From assembly GCF_000149955.1 (NCBI RefSeq), contig NC_030992.1, forward strand, positions 1,741,466-1,805,465: DNA of 64,000 nt, given 5' to 3'. The translations under genes were made by a program, and so were the position numbers. Below are positions 48,701 through 61,200 of the stretch, in pieces. Every line of letters begins with the position of its first letter. Position 1 is the stretch's first letter. The notes beneath the pieces are model-generated. The model was given only the letters and a program-made list of their open reading frames with translations. It made no database searches and was not told where the DNA came from. This DNA comes from Fusarium oxysporum f. sp. lycopersici 4287 (Eukaryota > Ascomycota > Sordariomycetes > Hypocreales > Nectriaceae).

Positions 48701-50036
48701 GCTCATGGCTCTCGGCCCTTGAAGCCATCCCGGATCTCGCACACCCCAATAATGTAGGACCGATTGACACCCCATGGTCACATTTTCCCGATCACACGTT
48801 TGGGTAATTTCCCAGTCTCTTCTTTGATCCGAAAACGCCATGGAAAAATTAACAAGGCTAGTTAAACAGCCTTAACTTGAGAGGGAAACTCGTATGTTGT
48901 CGGGCCGTTGTCATCTATGGGGTAACCAACGTTTCCCCAGACTTTCTATGGGTGCAGCTTGTCGTCAACCGAAAATTGGATATCATTGGCATCTGAACGA
49001 CAGCCTCGGTGGATATCAGACCCAAGACCGGATATCATTTGCCCTGTCATGTTGGCCATGTGCTTTGCCGCCGGATGCTCCTCTTCTTGTTACTCTCTGG
49101 CACATTGTAAATGAGACCGACTAACTTACGGGTGTTCGATCCGTTAAGCCCAACCAGTCATAGGCCGTGTTATCTGGGTTACAGATTCATTCAATGTGCG
49201 GGGAGAACAATATCATACCCATCTTCGCGGGCGGGTGGGATTTAGCATGCGAACGAAGGTGGTAGGATATTAGCAGGGTTGAGTCGTTCAGAGACAAACT
49301 CTACCAATGGTTGAATACAGACTTGGACTATATGCTCGTACTGTAAGAGCCGCAAAACAAGGTTTCAATAGGGCGTGTTTAGTTCAATGACAGGCTCACT
49401 TGTACGCTTTGAGTCTCTGCCACCTCGCTTCGATCGGAGGTGCTGTAAAAACTGCTCATTCAAATACCCAAAAGTTCAGCTCCAACACTTTCTAGATATA
49501 GATGCCGACTGGGTCACGTAGCTCTCGTTTGCTCGGGTTCCGCTAGGCCTGATAGTGAAGGCGGCTGAGAAAACGTATACAGAATTGGCTAGAGCCGAAA
49601 ACACCAGCTCCATGATCATGGGGTTGTTCAAGTGTTGCCTTTATCCACTTGCGCTCATGCCGTAGCAGGTTTTGGAGATCGGCGTTTGTGTGATGTACTC
49701 GGATCGTATGGTTGTAAGCAGAGAACTAATGATCAACCTCATTCATATAAGCTGATTTAATAAATCTCATGGTATTACTGGAAACAGAAGTCTTATGGAT
49801 GAAGTCCGAATTAGGAATCAATGCACGTGAGGTCATATGACTCCAAATAGCCTAGACGAAAGCTTCTATGATACTAATGATAGAACAACGATGTTATGTA
49901 ACGATCCAAGTGACTCTGGGTTGAGAACAAGGCTCCGCTGATTGAGTCTCGACCAAAGGCAACTCCGAATTCATGCTACTCAGCACTTAAATGACCAATA
50001 ACAGCAACACCAGCTGCTCGAAACTTTGCGACTATT

Positions 50037-50840
50037 TCATGCCAACTCCTCAAGTCTCCGAGCCAAAGTCAGAAATCCTTGATCGTCTTCCGTGATCCAG
50101 ATATCGACCCATTCTTTGGCCTTCTGGTACCTTTCATCCTCCTTATCCCAGGCTTCCTCTTGGGGGCGTTCGACATAGATGGTTCTCAGGCCACAGGCTC
50201 TCGCGGCCTCTAGATCGTTGAGGTGCGCTGCAACCATGGAAACTTCATGAGGCTCGAGTCCCAACTCGCGTGCAGCACCAGTGTATACGGCCGGGTTTGG
50301 CTTATAAGCCCTGAACTTCTCTCCTGAGAGGAGAACCTGAAAGCCTAGGTTTCCAAAATCGTTCAGGTCTCTGAGTAGCGAGACATTGCCATTGGACAAG
50401 GTGCTGGTTTTGTATGTTTTCCCAAGCTCATGAATACCGTCTGAGGAGTCATCCCAAGGTGTCAAGCGATGCCAGACGAGACTCAGGGATTCAATCTCAG
50501 TCGGGCTGTATAAGTCAGCTAGATCCCATGCCTTGAGAAGCTCGACTAGACTGTCGTGGTGATGCTGATCAATGGTCTTCCAAGTGTGCTTTTCCGGGTC
50601 AAAGCCTCTTGTGAACTTCCCGTATGAGTTCCTCCACTCCTGCGCGAAGCGGCCCCAGTCCTCTTCGGTGAGCTTCTGAACACGAGCTTTGACATCTTGG
50701 TTCAGGCCGGAGGAAGTCTTGCGATAAGCTCGAAGCGTAAGTTCATCGGTTACAGATGAACGCCAGTTGACGACGGTCCCAAAGACGTCAAAAGTGAGGG
50801 CTTTGACTTTACTAAGCGGCGAGACTGCTCCTGGTGACAT
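50037..50840 (-). CDS. Haloacid dehalogenase, type II (HAD superfamily hydrolase)
   Basis: Single exon, 267 aa. It belongs to the L-2-haloacid dehalogenase (type II) group of HAD hydrolases, which use an Asp nucleophile to remove halide from 2-haloacids; fungal members may act on other substrates. Visible: the nucleophile Asp18 in LTFDVFGTVVNWR, the helical cap (residues ~25-130, WGRFAQEWRNSYGKFTRGF), motif II TLSNGN, the motif III Lys in YKPNPAVY, and motif IV AAHLNDLEAARACG. The length is normal for the family. It is isolated, with more than 6 kb free of genes on both sides, so context gives no hint of substrate. Confidence 0.9.
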   Translation of the reverse strand: MSPGAVSPLSKVKALTFDVFGTVVNWRSSVTDELTLRAYRKTSSGLNQDVKARVQKLTEEDWGRFAQEWRNSYGKFTRGFDPEKHTWKTIDQHHHDSLVELLKAWDLADLYSPTEIESLSLVWHRLTPWDDSSDGIHELGKTYKTSTLSNGNVSLLRDLNDFGNLGFQVLLSGEKFRAYKPNPAVYTGAARELGLEPHEVSMVAAHLNDLEAARACGLRTIYVERPQEEAWDKEDERYQKAKEWVDIWITEDDQGFLTLARRLEELA

Positions 50841-53800
50841 TGTAAGCTTTTGGTGTGGGTTGTGATTTCTTTGTGTATTGTGAAGAAGTTTTGATCTTGT
50901 ATTTGTGTGATTGTAGTAGTGTTGGGTGTTTACAATATCTCTTTCACAGGTACCTACCGCACGTATCTACAGTCGCCCGTTACGTCACATGATGCCTACG
51001 CCCTTCGTTGACAGCAGGCATAAGTATGATGGTGAGGGTTGCCGAGGCAATCAATGCGGGAAAATGGATATCGAAGAATCGGCGCTGACTTGCACTGCGA
51101 AAGTGAGACTATAAGGTATGATCATTGAGCATGTTGTTTGTGATCGTACAACAGAAACTTCGATGTTATCTAGGGTATGCCGAGTCGACGTCATTGAAAC
51201 TAAACGCCTCATTGTCACTCTTCAGTCGTCCTTCGGGCTATTAGTTAACTTTTCTCTAAACTCTGGTACTTTATCCAAGATAGTACTCATTATTATGTTG
51301 TATTTTTGGGTGACAGAAATACAGTATTTTTACCGACTAAAGTCATGGTCCAGTGGTGTGGAGCGATATCACGAATTTTGTGTTGCACCAATTCAGTCAA
51401 CTGAGGTAGCACATTAGGAACATCTTTCCAAGAGATAGAGAATACTCTTCCAAGGCAGAAAATGTCCTAGAATCGTGAAGAAAGAGGTCGAAAAGACCCT
51501 AAATATCATGATTATTGCTGGCTCGTGGAGAATTGTATGCGACGCATTGCATCACGTATACAGTACATGCCCCATTCAAGACCTGTAGGTAATAGGAACA
51601 ATAGAAACCAGTCACAAAGAACAAAACTCACTGAGCAGAATAGATTATGTTGAACATAGTTTGTGACCACCGCAGACGTGATTCACAACCATTCTAAGGT
51701 TTATCCCACAGTTCCGAACTGACCTCAATATGGATTGACACGCATGTTTCCCCTATAACCATCACCGTAAACCATCGGCTTCTCAATTCCATGATGGACC
51801 GCCATTGCCAAGTATTCTTACATATCAACCATCGATACCGGATTATCTGGATTACCATCAGTAAACCTCAGACAAAGAACATGGATAAAACAATGAGGTC
51901 CAACCTGGCTTTTGCAATGCGATACAAACGATTATGCAGTACCACCGCATTGTTTGGCGACACCGCGTGATGCAAATCAGGTTCTACCACATTACCGCTC
52001 CATGTAGCTGTATTCGGCTCGAATTAGCAACGGCGTGATATCTCAAGCATGGTAGCCATATTACCACGGTTTCATCAACGTAGCCGGTGAAAGGATTAAC
52101 ACATGTATTCCACGTGAGGTGTTACAAGATTGCAAAGAAATCACTTATAACACCATGATACAATCGGGAGACCGTGCATATGAGTATATATCTGAGTATT
52201 TGTATGAAACACACTTAGTAGCTTAGGCTTAGCTTGCGAGTTTAGCAAAATCTTGATCACTGCGTGAATTCTCGTTGTAGAAGACCCCCCGGGCTTCTCA
52301 AAGGCCTTCACACAGTAGGTAGAATGAGTGCCACATAGACCGTTGCCAGGTAATGAGCTGTTTATAGCAGTGTTTTTTATAGCAGTGATCTTCAGCCTAT
52401 GCCTCGTCGACCTGCAAGCCTGGAAAGACCAGGCAGGAGGCTACCTGAGTGAGACTGCATTACTAAATGCAACAGTGATTGCACAAAGTATTGCAGTGAA
52501 GTATCAACAGACGTATCCAGTAAGCCCGTGTAAGCACCTTGCAACGTGATATAACATATTTGATATAGCTCCCAGTTTACAGAGTGGGTAACAACCAACT
52601 CCTTGTCCTGCTTATCCTCAGTTGTTCAAGGCACAGAGGAAACAGGGAATCAAATGCATTTACAACCTCGTTGGCTTGCTTTACAAACTCGTAGTATTGA
52701 GGATATCTCGTGGATATGTGTCCACTCATTGCTCTATGCACCGATCAGATAGTCGCAAGTAGTTGTTGAACAGTGAGTTTTATAAGATTTGGGGAAAGTT
52801 CTTAAGAATTTTGAGCCTTCACAAGATCACATCTCAAGAGTTGAGTCTGGGACATGGACACGTTCTTCCTAGGAACATGGGCTTAAGGCTCCCAGATAGC
52901 AAAGCATAGCCAGCATGTTGCATAGGTATCGTTGGAGAGTTTGATGACCGTACGACAATGATGCAGTTTTCACGAGAATGTCTGTGAGTTGTTTCCTGTA
53001 GATTCATATGGATGGGTCATGGGTTCATGAGAAGTGAACTGTGATATCCATGCATATTAGTCTACGCATGCTAAACCGGATACATAATCCATGTTGAGCA
53101 TGTACATAGCAGGAGACACTATGTATCAAGTTAATTGAGCTGCTTCTTTCTTCGCCATTCAACGCTTGATTGCATCGGTGCCCCGAGGTCCGTGGACCAT
53201 GTTCATTTGCTTTTTCTCCGAGTCGTATCAGATCACGCCATGAGACAAAAAGTCAAATAAAGACCAAATTTTCACATTGTGTTATCTTTGCCGAGTTGCC
53301 TAGATCTATCTCGCCGAGATATCGATATGGCTTACCAAATGAAAATGAATTTTCACATGAACGAACTTCCTTGCAAGAAACCACATCTTGCATACGTAGT
53401 ATATAATGTTACCGGCTGACAAACAAGTATTACAGCATCACGGAACGTACCCTTGAAGTACCCCCATCCGTCTTTGGCTGCGTTTGGACCAACATATTCT
53501 GGAGGAGGTGGTGATCATTACTTCCTAAGCGCTCTTTGATTTGATTGAACATGTACATAGTAAGTCTATCCTCGTCGTATATGATAGGAATTCTTCTTCC
53601 TGAAGGTTTCGTAAGAAAAACTCCTGTCAATTTGCGTCAAGTCGATAGTAAAGCAGAACGCTGAAATGAAACCCAGCAGCCTTGAACATACACCTCTCAT
53701 TGAAGGGAATTTGGCCTGCCTAGCCTGCATAGGCTCACCGGTAAGTAGCCGAATACATGCTCCGTATAACAACGTACGTACATAGAATCGGAGTCTACGG

Positions 53801-56800
53801 AGCATGTATGTTGGCCCACGTTTCTAGCTGAACTCTCCATCACCCGGCAATGAAGCCGCATGTTTCATGTGGTAACGCGGCGCCGTCTTAGCGTGTGAGC
53901 CATGGAGGATTTGCAGGAACGAACCATCCTATCGGCGCCATGAACCCTTGGGCTTTAACTTGGTTAAGCCCAAGGTGTAAGACGGCAAGTAAGTAAGCTA
54001 GGAAGAAGGATGTTATCTTGAATGCCGTTTCCTCCAAAGAGAACGCCACATTATCGATGGCAACTTGAACATGAGAAGAGCTGCATAGTAAGAGAAAAAA
54101 TGATAAGGCCGATGACGGAGAGCACTTAACGTGTCTCATAGACTCTGAGCTGCTTTGTTCATCAAGGTCGAAACGGGCCGCGCCTCAACTATTGAACCAG
54201 TAGCGGATGGGGCAAAGTTTAATGAGGTGGTTTGTACATAGAAGCAACACGCTGAACCAGCGTCTGGGTTTGACAAGTACAATTTTCATGAGTAGGTACT
54301 TCCATGCATGTTCGTAGGCCATTGATAACGCAATGAGGTAGTGCGTTTTATGCGGCGTTCTAGTCAGCACTGAAAGAGGACGAGATCAGCATAGGAATGG
54401 CTTGTGCTTGTGCTCGCGTTTCTGTCTCTGGCCCTGAATCGATGGGCGGCCTGTATTTGCAAGACAGATGGTGGCCGAAAGAGAGTCGGGAAGAACGGAG
54501 CAGCTGTTCGGTAGTTCACTGGCACAAGGCTGATCTTTGCTCTCACGGGAATGGCATGTTTCTCATCATGGAGACTCTATCTTGTGAAAAAAGGCCTTGA
54601 TGCCTAACTGATTGATTGTGCTCTGCAGAACGACACGACATTGAGGAATATGTACAATAAATCGTACAGTCATGTTGTTGACCTCAATCAAAGCAAACAG
54701 TCATGCTGAGAGAATGGATGGGCTGGCCTTCGTTTCCGATTGTTGACCATGAACGGGTCAGATAGTGGTAATAAAAAAGCTTGCTTTTCAGAAGGCAAAC
54801 AAACACCTTAATCAAAAGCGAATCCATTCAAAGTGGAGCAGAAGCCGGGGCCCTGAGCAGTGGTCATCTGGGGTGCAGCTCGGTAGTACATAGGTAGATT
54901 GTTTTACAATTGAATGTTGCTACCTACCTTATGCTGTGCATGCATCAGATTGATCAGACGCTTGCCAGGGTGTAATAGTAGATAGATGCAATGATTTCCA
55001 AGATGTGATGTCCTTGATACATACGGAGTAGAAAGAATTCATCAATGAGAGAAAGAGCAAAGCTAGCTCGGCGATCGAAGTTGTTCAGGTTTCGTCTTGA
55101 TTGAGGACGGCAGCCCCCACTTTCACGAGCAGCCCTTGGGCGTTGAGCAGGGGCATGATTTTCGTCTTGACATGTCGGTAATTCTGTCCATACATGAGAT
55201 AGTTAGACGTAGATATGAGCCCTTGTACTCGCCCCGACCAATATAACTCGAATTGTCGAACTGTCAAACATGTTTGCATTTGCACATTCAGCTAGTGTAG
55301 AAAGAGGCGGCCGTAGATTAGCCACTTCGACAAGTCACGCCTGTCCGGATACACAGCATCATTACCGAGCCCATGGCCTTGTTTGCCAGTTTAACCCTAG
55401 AAGGAGTGGTTCGTGCATTGTTCGTCCCGTAGGCTAGGAATCTTCGAGTACCATGTGTTGGACCAGGCGTTGGCCTTGATTAGAGCTATATTGTTAGCCT
55501 CGGAGTAAATTGCGTTTACAGCGTTGTCTCTGTGCAAGCATAAATAAGAACGATAAATCATTGCTTGCTCACGCCGTTAGCTTGTATCGCGTATATCACT
55601 TACGCCATAGCTCAGAAGCCGTTGCAAAGCTGTTGCTTGCTTCCAGACTTGCCGTTGCAAAGGAGGGGAGTAGGGAACTTCCATGCTGTTGAAGATCAAC
55701 GGTTCCAGTGTGGACATCTTGGGCTTGAAAAGGTCTGAGTGTGATGGCTAGGGATCGGATACGATGCAACTCCGATCATACAGTAACTGCTTACATCGTA
55801 AGTACTCCGTAGGATCACCAGCATTCATCATCGGTGAGAAGAGAGAAGAGATTGGACATCCAGCAAGGCCAACACAAAAAGCGTGGAACTCCTATTCGAT
55901 CATTGGATGTCCCTGGAAATATGCAGGGCCGATATTGCGGCGCCACAGGGGACCCCTAGGTCGTGCATTAGCTTTCCCGGGGAGGACTCTTTAGCTCATC
56001 ATAAAGGGGGGTCCGGCGTTGGTCGTGTCTTGATCATTTAGCGGGGTTCTGCGAAATGTGTTAATGAGAAGTTATCATTAGGCGAGAGCAGATGAAATTT
56101 CCTCTTTGCGGTTGCTGTTTGAGGCTTGAGCTGACTTACTGTGTGAAACTTCAGGCGGCATGAGGTACCTTATAATAGCCCGGCAAGGTACCTTAGTAAA
56201 TTGACACGGATCACCTTCCTTCCGTTTGCCGGTGTTGAAGTTCAATACCGAATATTACGTAGTACCGTTCCTGCTAGATTACGTGCCAGTAAACCCAGGC
56301 ATCCAAGGTAGGTAGTGTTCAAATAAGAGCAGAGGCACAGCACTTGGAAGAGAATGTGAATTCCGATATTAGTAGGTACCTTGGTCGTACCAACTTTTCC
56401 ATAATGGAACTGAAATGATATGATGGAAGGCCTCAGTCATCAAATCCCTCAACGGCCGGCCCCTCCTTCAGGAAATAAACGTTGTTTCAACGTTAACCCT
56501 CAGCTGCATCTCCTCAACTTCAAGCACACTCTTCAACAAATCACTTGTCTTCACCTTCTCGTTGTGCTTCCCGGGTCCCATTCCGCCGGCCAGGCCAGGA
56601 TGTTAATGTGCCAGTGGAATTGCAGTCAACTGCAGGCTGCAAACCCTGCCCTGCCTAATCACTTTCACAGTCGACTACGACGTGCCTGACCAGGATGAAT
56701 TCTCTTGGGACAACTAAGCTTCATTAGGCCAGGCGACCTGGTAGGGACGGGTCGAATCGAGAGAGGCGTTGATGGGTGTCCACCAGTCTACCGCACGGAA

Positions 56801-58212
56801 TGGTCTAAAGTCAGTTATGAACAGGACCAGGCTATTCCATTTATGTTTGTTTAAGCTGACAAGAAAAACCACTACCAGACCTGTTGGTCAACATTGCTTT
56901 GGTTGTTACGAGGGAATTTCATCTGAGTTATGAGATACTTGAGGTCGACATCCAAGATTCGATCGCTCACTTGTTGTTAGCCTCTGAAGTAAACGCCTCC
57001 TTTTCGGCCTCACACCTCTTCCGAATCCCTCCCTCATGAAAGCTTCCGCGTTGACACTGTCACCCTCCATCTTCCTCGTCAACCGATTGACTCGGATTGA
57101 GTAAGCCTCGTTGACCCTTAATCAAAGACAACCAAGTCCGATTTCTCGGGCTCTGTCTGGAAACCCCACCTCCCGTCGACTACCAAGTGGACCATTCCTT
57201 TTTTTGCTCAGACTTTGCAGGGCCCCCATGCTTTCGCACCAGCCCGATGTTGGCCAGTCTTGGTGAAAGACATGTTCCTTGTTCCCTCACTCGCCGCTGT
57301 CACCTGCAAGGCTCTGCTCTCTTGCCGTAAGCCATTGGCCTGGTTCAAGTGAACGCCTCAGAAGTGGATACCCAACAAGGATATGGTCTTCTGCGCCCGC
57401 GTGGGCTTTAATCACACATTTGGCCCTGGGGATAACCCGCGTCACTCCTACCACCTCCTACCTTTGGGCTCTCAAGATTCTCGATCATCCATTGAGCATT
57501 TCTTATCTTTCCTTCCTCGCCGTCATACTCGTGTCCCATTGAACACGTTCGCGTCGGCCGTCGGTCGGCTCATGTTGCTTGTAGTGGAAGAGGGGCTAGA
57601 GATCGTGCTCAGCATATCGTCGCCAGCGGGCCTGGTCCTTGAACCAGCTCAACCTACGTACGCTACTCACATTTCTACGGCCTATCGTCAGTCACTAATT
57701 GTGCTCGATGCCATGGCATTGCGTTCGTCTCTATGCTTCTGAGTGGGCAACGCGGCTGATTCAAAGCGCCAGTTGCTTGCTTATGTTGTAAGTCAAGACA
57801 TGTTTTGAGATTGTGGTACTCGGTACCAGTTTCAAATTCTTCCCGCTGTCGCATGTATTGCTTCTCTGATTTTCCGAAATCTATATGTTCATTCAAGTGT
57901 CTCGAGTATGTGAAGAATTACCCTAGCTAATATGTACATGCACAGTGATGGTGAAAATCACGTTACGTGATAGACAACATTGAGATTATTTCTGTCAATC
58001 TTTGAGCGCATTTCCTTCCTGTCACAGACGCTCCTTATTCCATTTCGAGAGCAAACATTTTCGACTGTGCACCGGTTTGCACGGGTGCATCCACAAGTCG
58101 CCTTCTACAACAGTCTTTGAAAGGGGACTTCAAAGCACCAATCCGTCTTGTTGTGTAAATCACAGGAGTCTTTGAGCGTCGCTAGCTGCAAGGCTACAGC
58201 CTTTACTTCATT
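50841..58212. other. 7.4-kb gene-free divergent region
   Basis: Between the starts of the dehalogenase and the ApsA homologue. The left half is noticeably AT-rich. It carries a 14-bp perfect inverted repeat (53753-53809), two TACGGAGTA/TACTCCGTA words (55022-55030, 55803-55811), and two AGGTACCTTA copies (56163-56172, 56186-56195). Frames at 53888-54139 and 57383-57742 are not supported. A degraded transposon or non-coding gene is possible but not shown. Confidence 0.45.
53753..53809. repeat. 14-bp perfect inverted repeat with 29-base loop
   Basis: ATACATGCTCCGTA at 53753-53766 is exactly complementary to TACGGAGCATGTAT at 53796-53809. The loop contains the self-complementary ACGTACGT. It could be a hairpin or the core of a degenerate miniature element; no flanking target duplication is apparent. 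Confidence 0.85.
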
Positions 58213-61200
58213 ATGGGTGTCTGGGAAACGGATGACGAGTATCTCAGTGGCCCGGCTGCTACTTCGCTGCCAACACCTCTAGATACTCCCTATCGAACTC
58301 CATCGAGAGCTTCAAAGAGGTCCCGGCGCTCGGTCACACCGCCTGGAAAGGATTCTTCTACAGCTCAATTACCAAACGAGACGGGTTCTAAGAGATCCTC
58401 ACGAAATATCCCAACCGACGAAACCATCAGTATTCTCGATCCTCGGCGTTTCACGCCAACACTACACGCCAACCTCGTCTCCGAGATCTTATCTCTCCGC
58501 CGAGACCAGGAGGAGAAGACGAGGCAGATTGAAACGCTTGAAGCATCTCTTCATGCGGCAAAGGAGGAAAAAGAGTCAGTGAAGCAAAATCTCACTGAAA
58601 CGAGTAAGGAGAGCAGGTCGCTCAAACGACAACTCTCCCTTCTCGAAGGTGGATCGTCCTCTGCATTAGGAGAACTTGCTCGGGAGAGAGATGAGGCTGT
58701 CGACTCTGTCGCTGATGCGAGAAAGCGACTCGAAACTGCCCAAAAGAAGATCCGGGTTCAGGAGGAGGACTCACAGCGTGTTCACGAACTATGGGCACAG
58801 GAGAAGGATAGCTGGGAGGAAGAGAGGCGGAAGTTTGAGAGGCGAATTCATGTTGCAGAAAGCCGCTTGAAGACTGTGCTTGATGAAGTCGCCGCATATC
58901 AACAAGCCCAAATCAACAATGCTCACGGTGGAGCTAACCATGGAACAGGCAACGGCCATGATAGTGAAGTGGAGGAAAGCGGCCGGGAGAACGATGCTGC
59001 TAGTGTGAGGACCATGAGTATGACCAACAGCATTCGCTTTTCCATGACAAGTGGCACTGGGATAATGAGGCTGAATGGAAACTCTCTCGCTGATGAGCTC
59101 AACTTCGATGACGAGGATGAACAAAGCGACTTTGACGGCCGGGAAAGCGCCATGTCAAACTACGCAACATCATTCCACACTCGCAATCTCAGCCGCGACA
59201 GTCCCGTGAAACGGTTCCATGCTCGAAATCAGAGTTTGGAGAGTATCAAGAGAACTGGAAGTGTCACTCGGGGCAGACTTTTCATGAATCAGTCAGTGCC
59301 CGAAGCCCTGGAAGATGAAGAAAACGAGGGGAAAACTGTCTCTGCACCAGTTCCTGTGCCAAAGGTTTCGTACACTGACACAGGAATCCAATACTCCCCG
59401 CCACCTTCACCTAAGCTCCCTCCTGCGAAGCCTGCAACACCCGAGCCCCGTGCTCCTGTCAAGTTACCCGAAGTCGAGTGTTCGCCACGTGGTGACGGTG
59501 AGATTGAAGCAAACCAACGTCGGAAGCGTGTTCACCCCCCTCTCAACATCGAGCCAGCAGTAACTCGACGACTCATGGTCTCAAGCTCTGTTCAGACAAC
59601 GGAAGAGCCATTGCTGCCTCCGACTCCTAAGACACCCAAATCACCTACTCGGCCACCGCCACCGCCGCCAGTACAGCCTCCTGTGATCGAAAAACCCTTG
59701 ATGGTCACATCTTCCACCCAGACCGAAGGCCCACCCACTCGCCCACCACCCGCTATTCCACTTGCTCTACCATCACCACCCCCTCTTGCAATTCCTAGTA
59801 TTAGCGTCCACCCTCCTACCAGTCGGCCTACCACACCTAAGGAGCCGAGATTGCCAGTACTTTTCAAAGATTTCAGTTGTCAAGTTGCCTTGCCTTCTTC
59901 ATCCTCTACAACCGAGGCAGCGGTACAGACGGAAGGCATACAGACTGACAAGCGAATGGCACTTCTCCCGCCCCATCTTCAGCCTTCTGCCATATCCTCC
60001 CGACCTACCTCACCAAACCCAACATCTGGGGTGGACACAACAAAAAGCTTCACACCTGTCCCTGGCAATGTCCCACCACGGAACCCGCGTCGACTCAATA
60101 GGCAGAGTTTTAGCGATCAGCCTTCCTCGCCAATTTCTCTCCCCGAGGATGACACCCTTCATGATGCTTATCCTGGCAACAACGATGATGGCCCTCTCTC
60201 TAACCAGAAGGCCCCAGTGCGGCGGCCACATCGTTTTAGTAGCCTCTTCGCTGGCTTTGATGGAGGTAGCTCTGATGAAGCAGACGATTTTGGTGATGTA
60301 GACTTAAGTGATTTGGAGTACCGAACTGCATTGTCTGCACCGCGTCCCAAGTCTATTTCAAGTCGTCCTGGTAAACGCAGCTCAACTGGCACGACTGAAA
60401 CCAACGGCACAATCCCCACGTCCCCTGAACAGATTACTATGCGACAGGGTCCTCGCGTTACCACTGAAATCCATCACGCTTTTACCACCAAGCCTGGAAG
60501 AGGCTTCGAGAAGGGCCCTGCTGCCATGCCATCCAACCGGGCTAGCGTTATGCGAAAAGCCGCGATGATCCAGAATGGTATTGCCAGTCATCAAGGTCAA
60601 GGACGGGCGAGGAGTCCAAGTTTACCTGATAAAAACCCTCCTCCATTCCCGATCCCCACAAGAGCCAGCTCTAGAAACATGCCTCCAAGTGCAAGCGCTC
60701 CAAGCGATGGTCAGAGAAGCCCAACTCGAGGTGATTTCTTCCAGCGTCGTGGATCAGGTCGCGTCTACCGGGCAGGAAGCGTACGAAAGGTCAGGTCTGC
60801 CGCTGCATTACCGCGTAATCACAGACATCGTAAGCAAGGCAGTCGATCTTCACCTCCGCTGTCTCCTTCTACTGAGGCCCCTGAGAGCCCCTGCCTGCCT
60901 CCGTTGCCCAAGAACGACATTACGACTCCCCGCACTCGGGCTCGTCATAGTGGTCAATTTAGGCATCAGCATAAGCTTTCTACCAACACTGATAACACAT
61001 TCAACACATACAACTCATTCAACACATACAATACTGGCAATACTGGCAATACGCTCAATACTTCCAGCACTGATCCGCCCTCCAATCTGAGCAGCCCTCA
61101 GAATACGAGTGTAGTCGATGCCATCGCACAGACCATGGTTGGCGAGTGGATGTTCAAATATGTCCGCAGAAGAAAGTCTTTCGGCGTTGCGGAGAGCAAC

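Larger units (their letters stand above)
43680..50036. other. 6.4-kb gene-free region upstream of RAS2
   Basis: Contains the RAS2 promoter and probable leader (C/T-rich on the minus strand up to ~44160), a 410-base N gap, a 21-bp tandem duplication, GGTAGGTA words, one TACTCCGTA (46743-46751) and an 8-bp inverted repeat at 48530-48554. Frames such as 46288-46728 have no family-like features. The 3' end of the dehalogenase gene closes it. Confidence 0.45.

Noticed and set aside
51400..53400. Possible RIP-mutated transposon in the AT-rich stretch
   Set aside because: No terminal repeats, no remnant of a transposase or reverse transcriptase frame, and no clear TpA excess that I could judge by eye.
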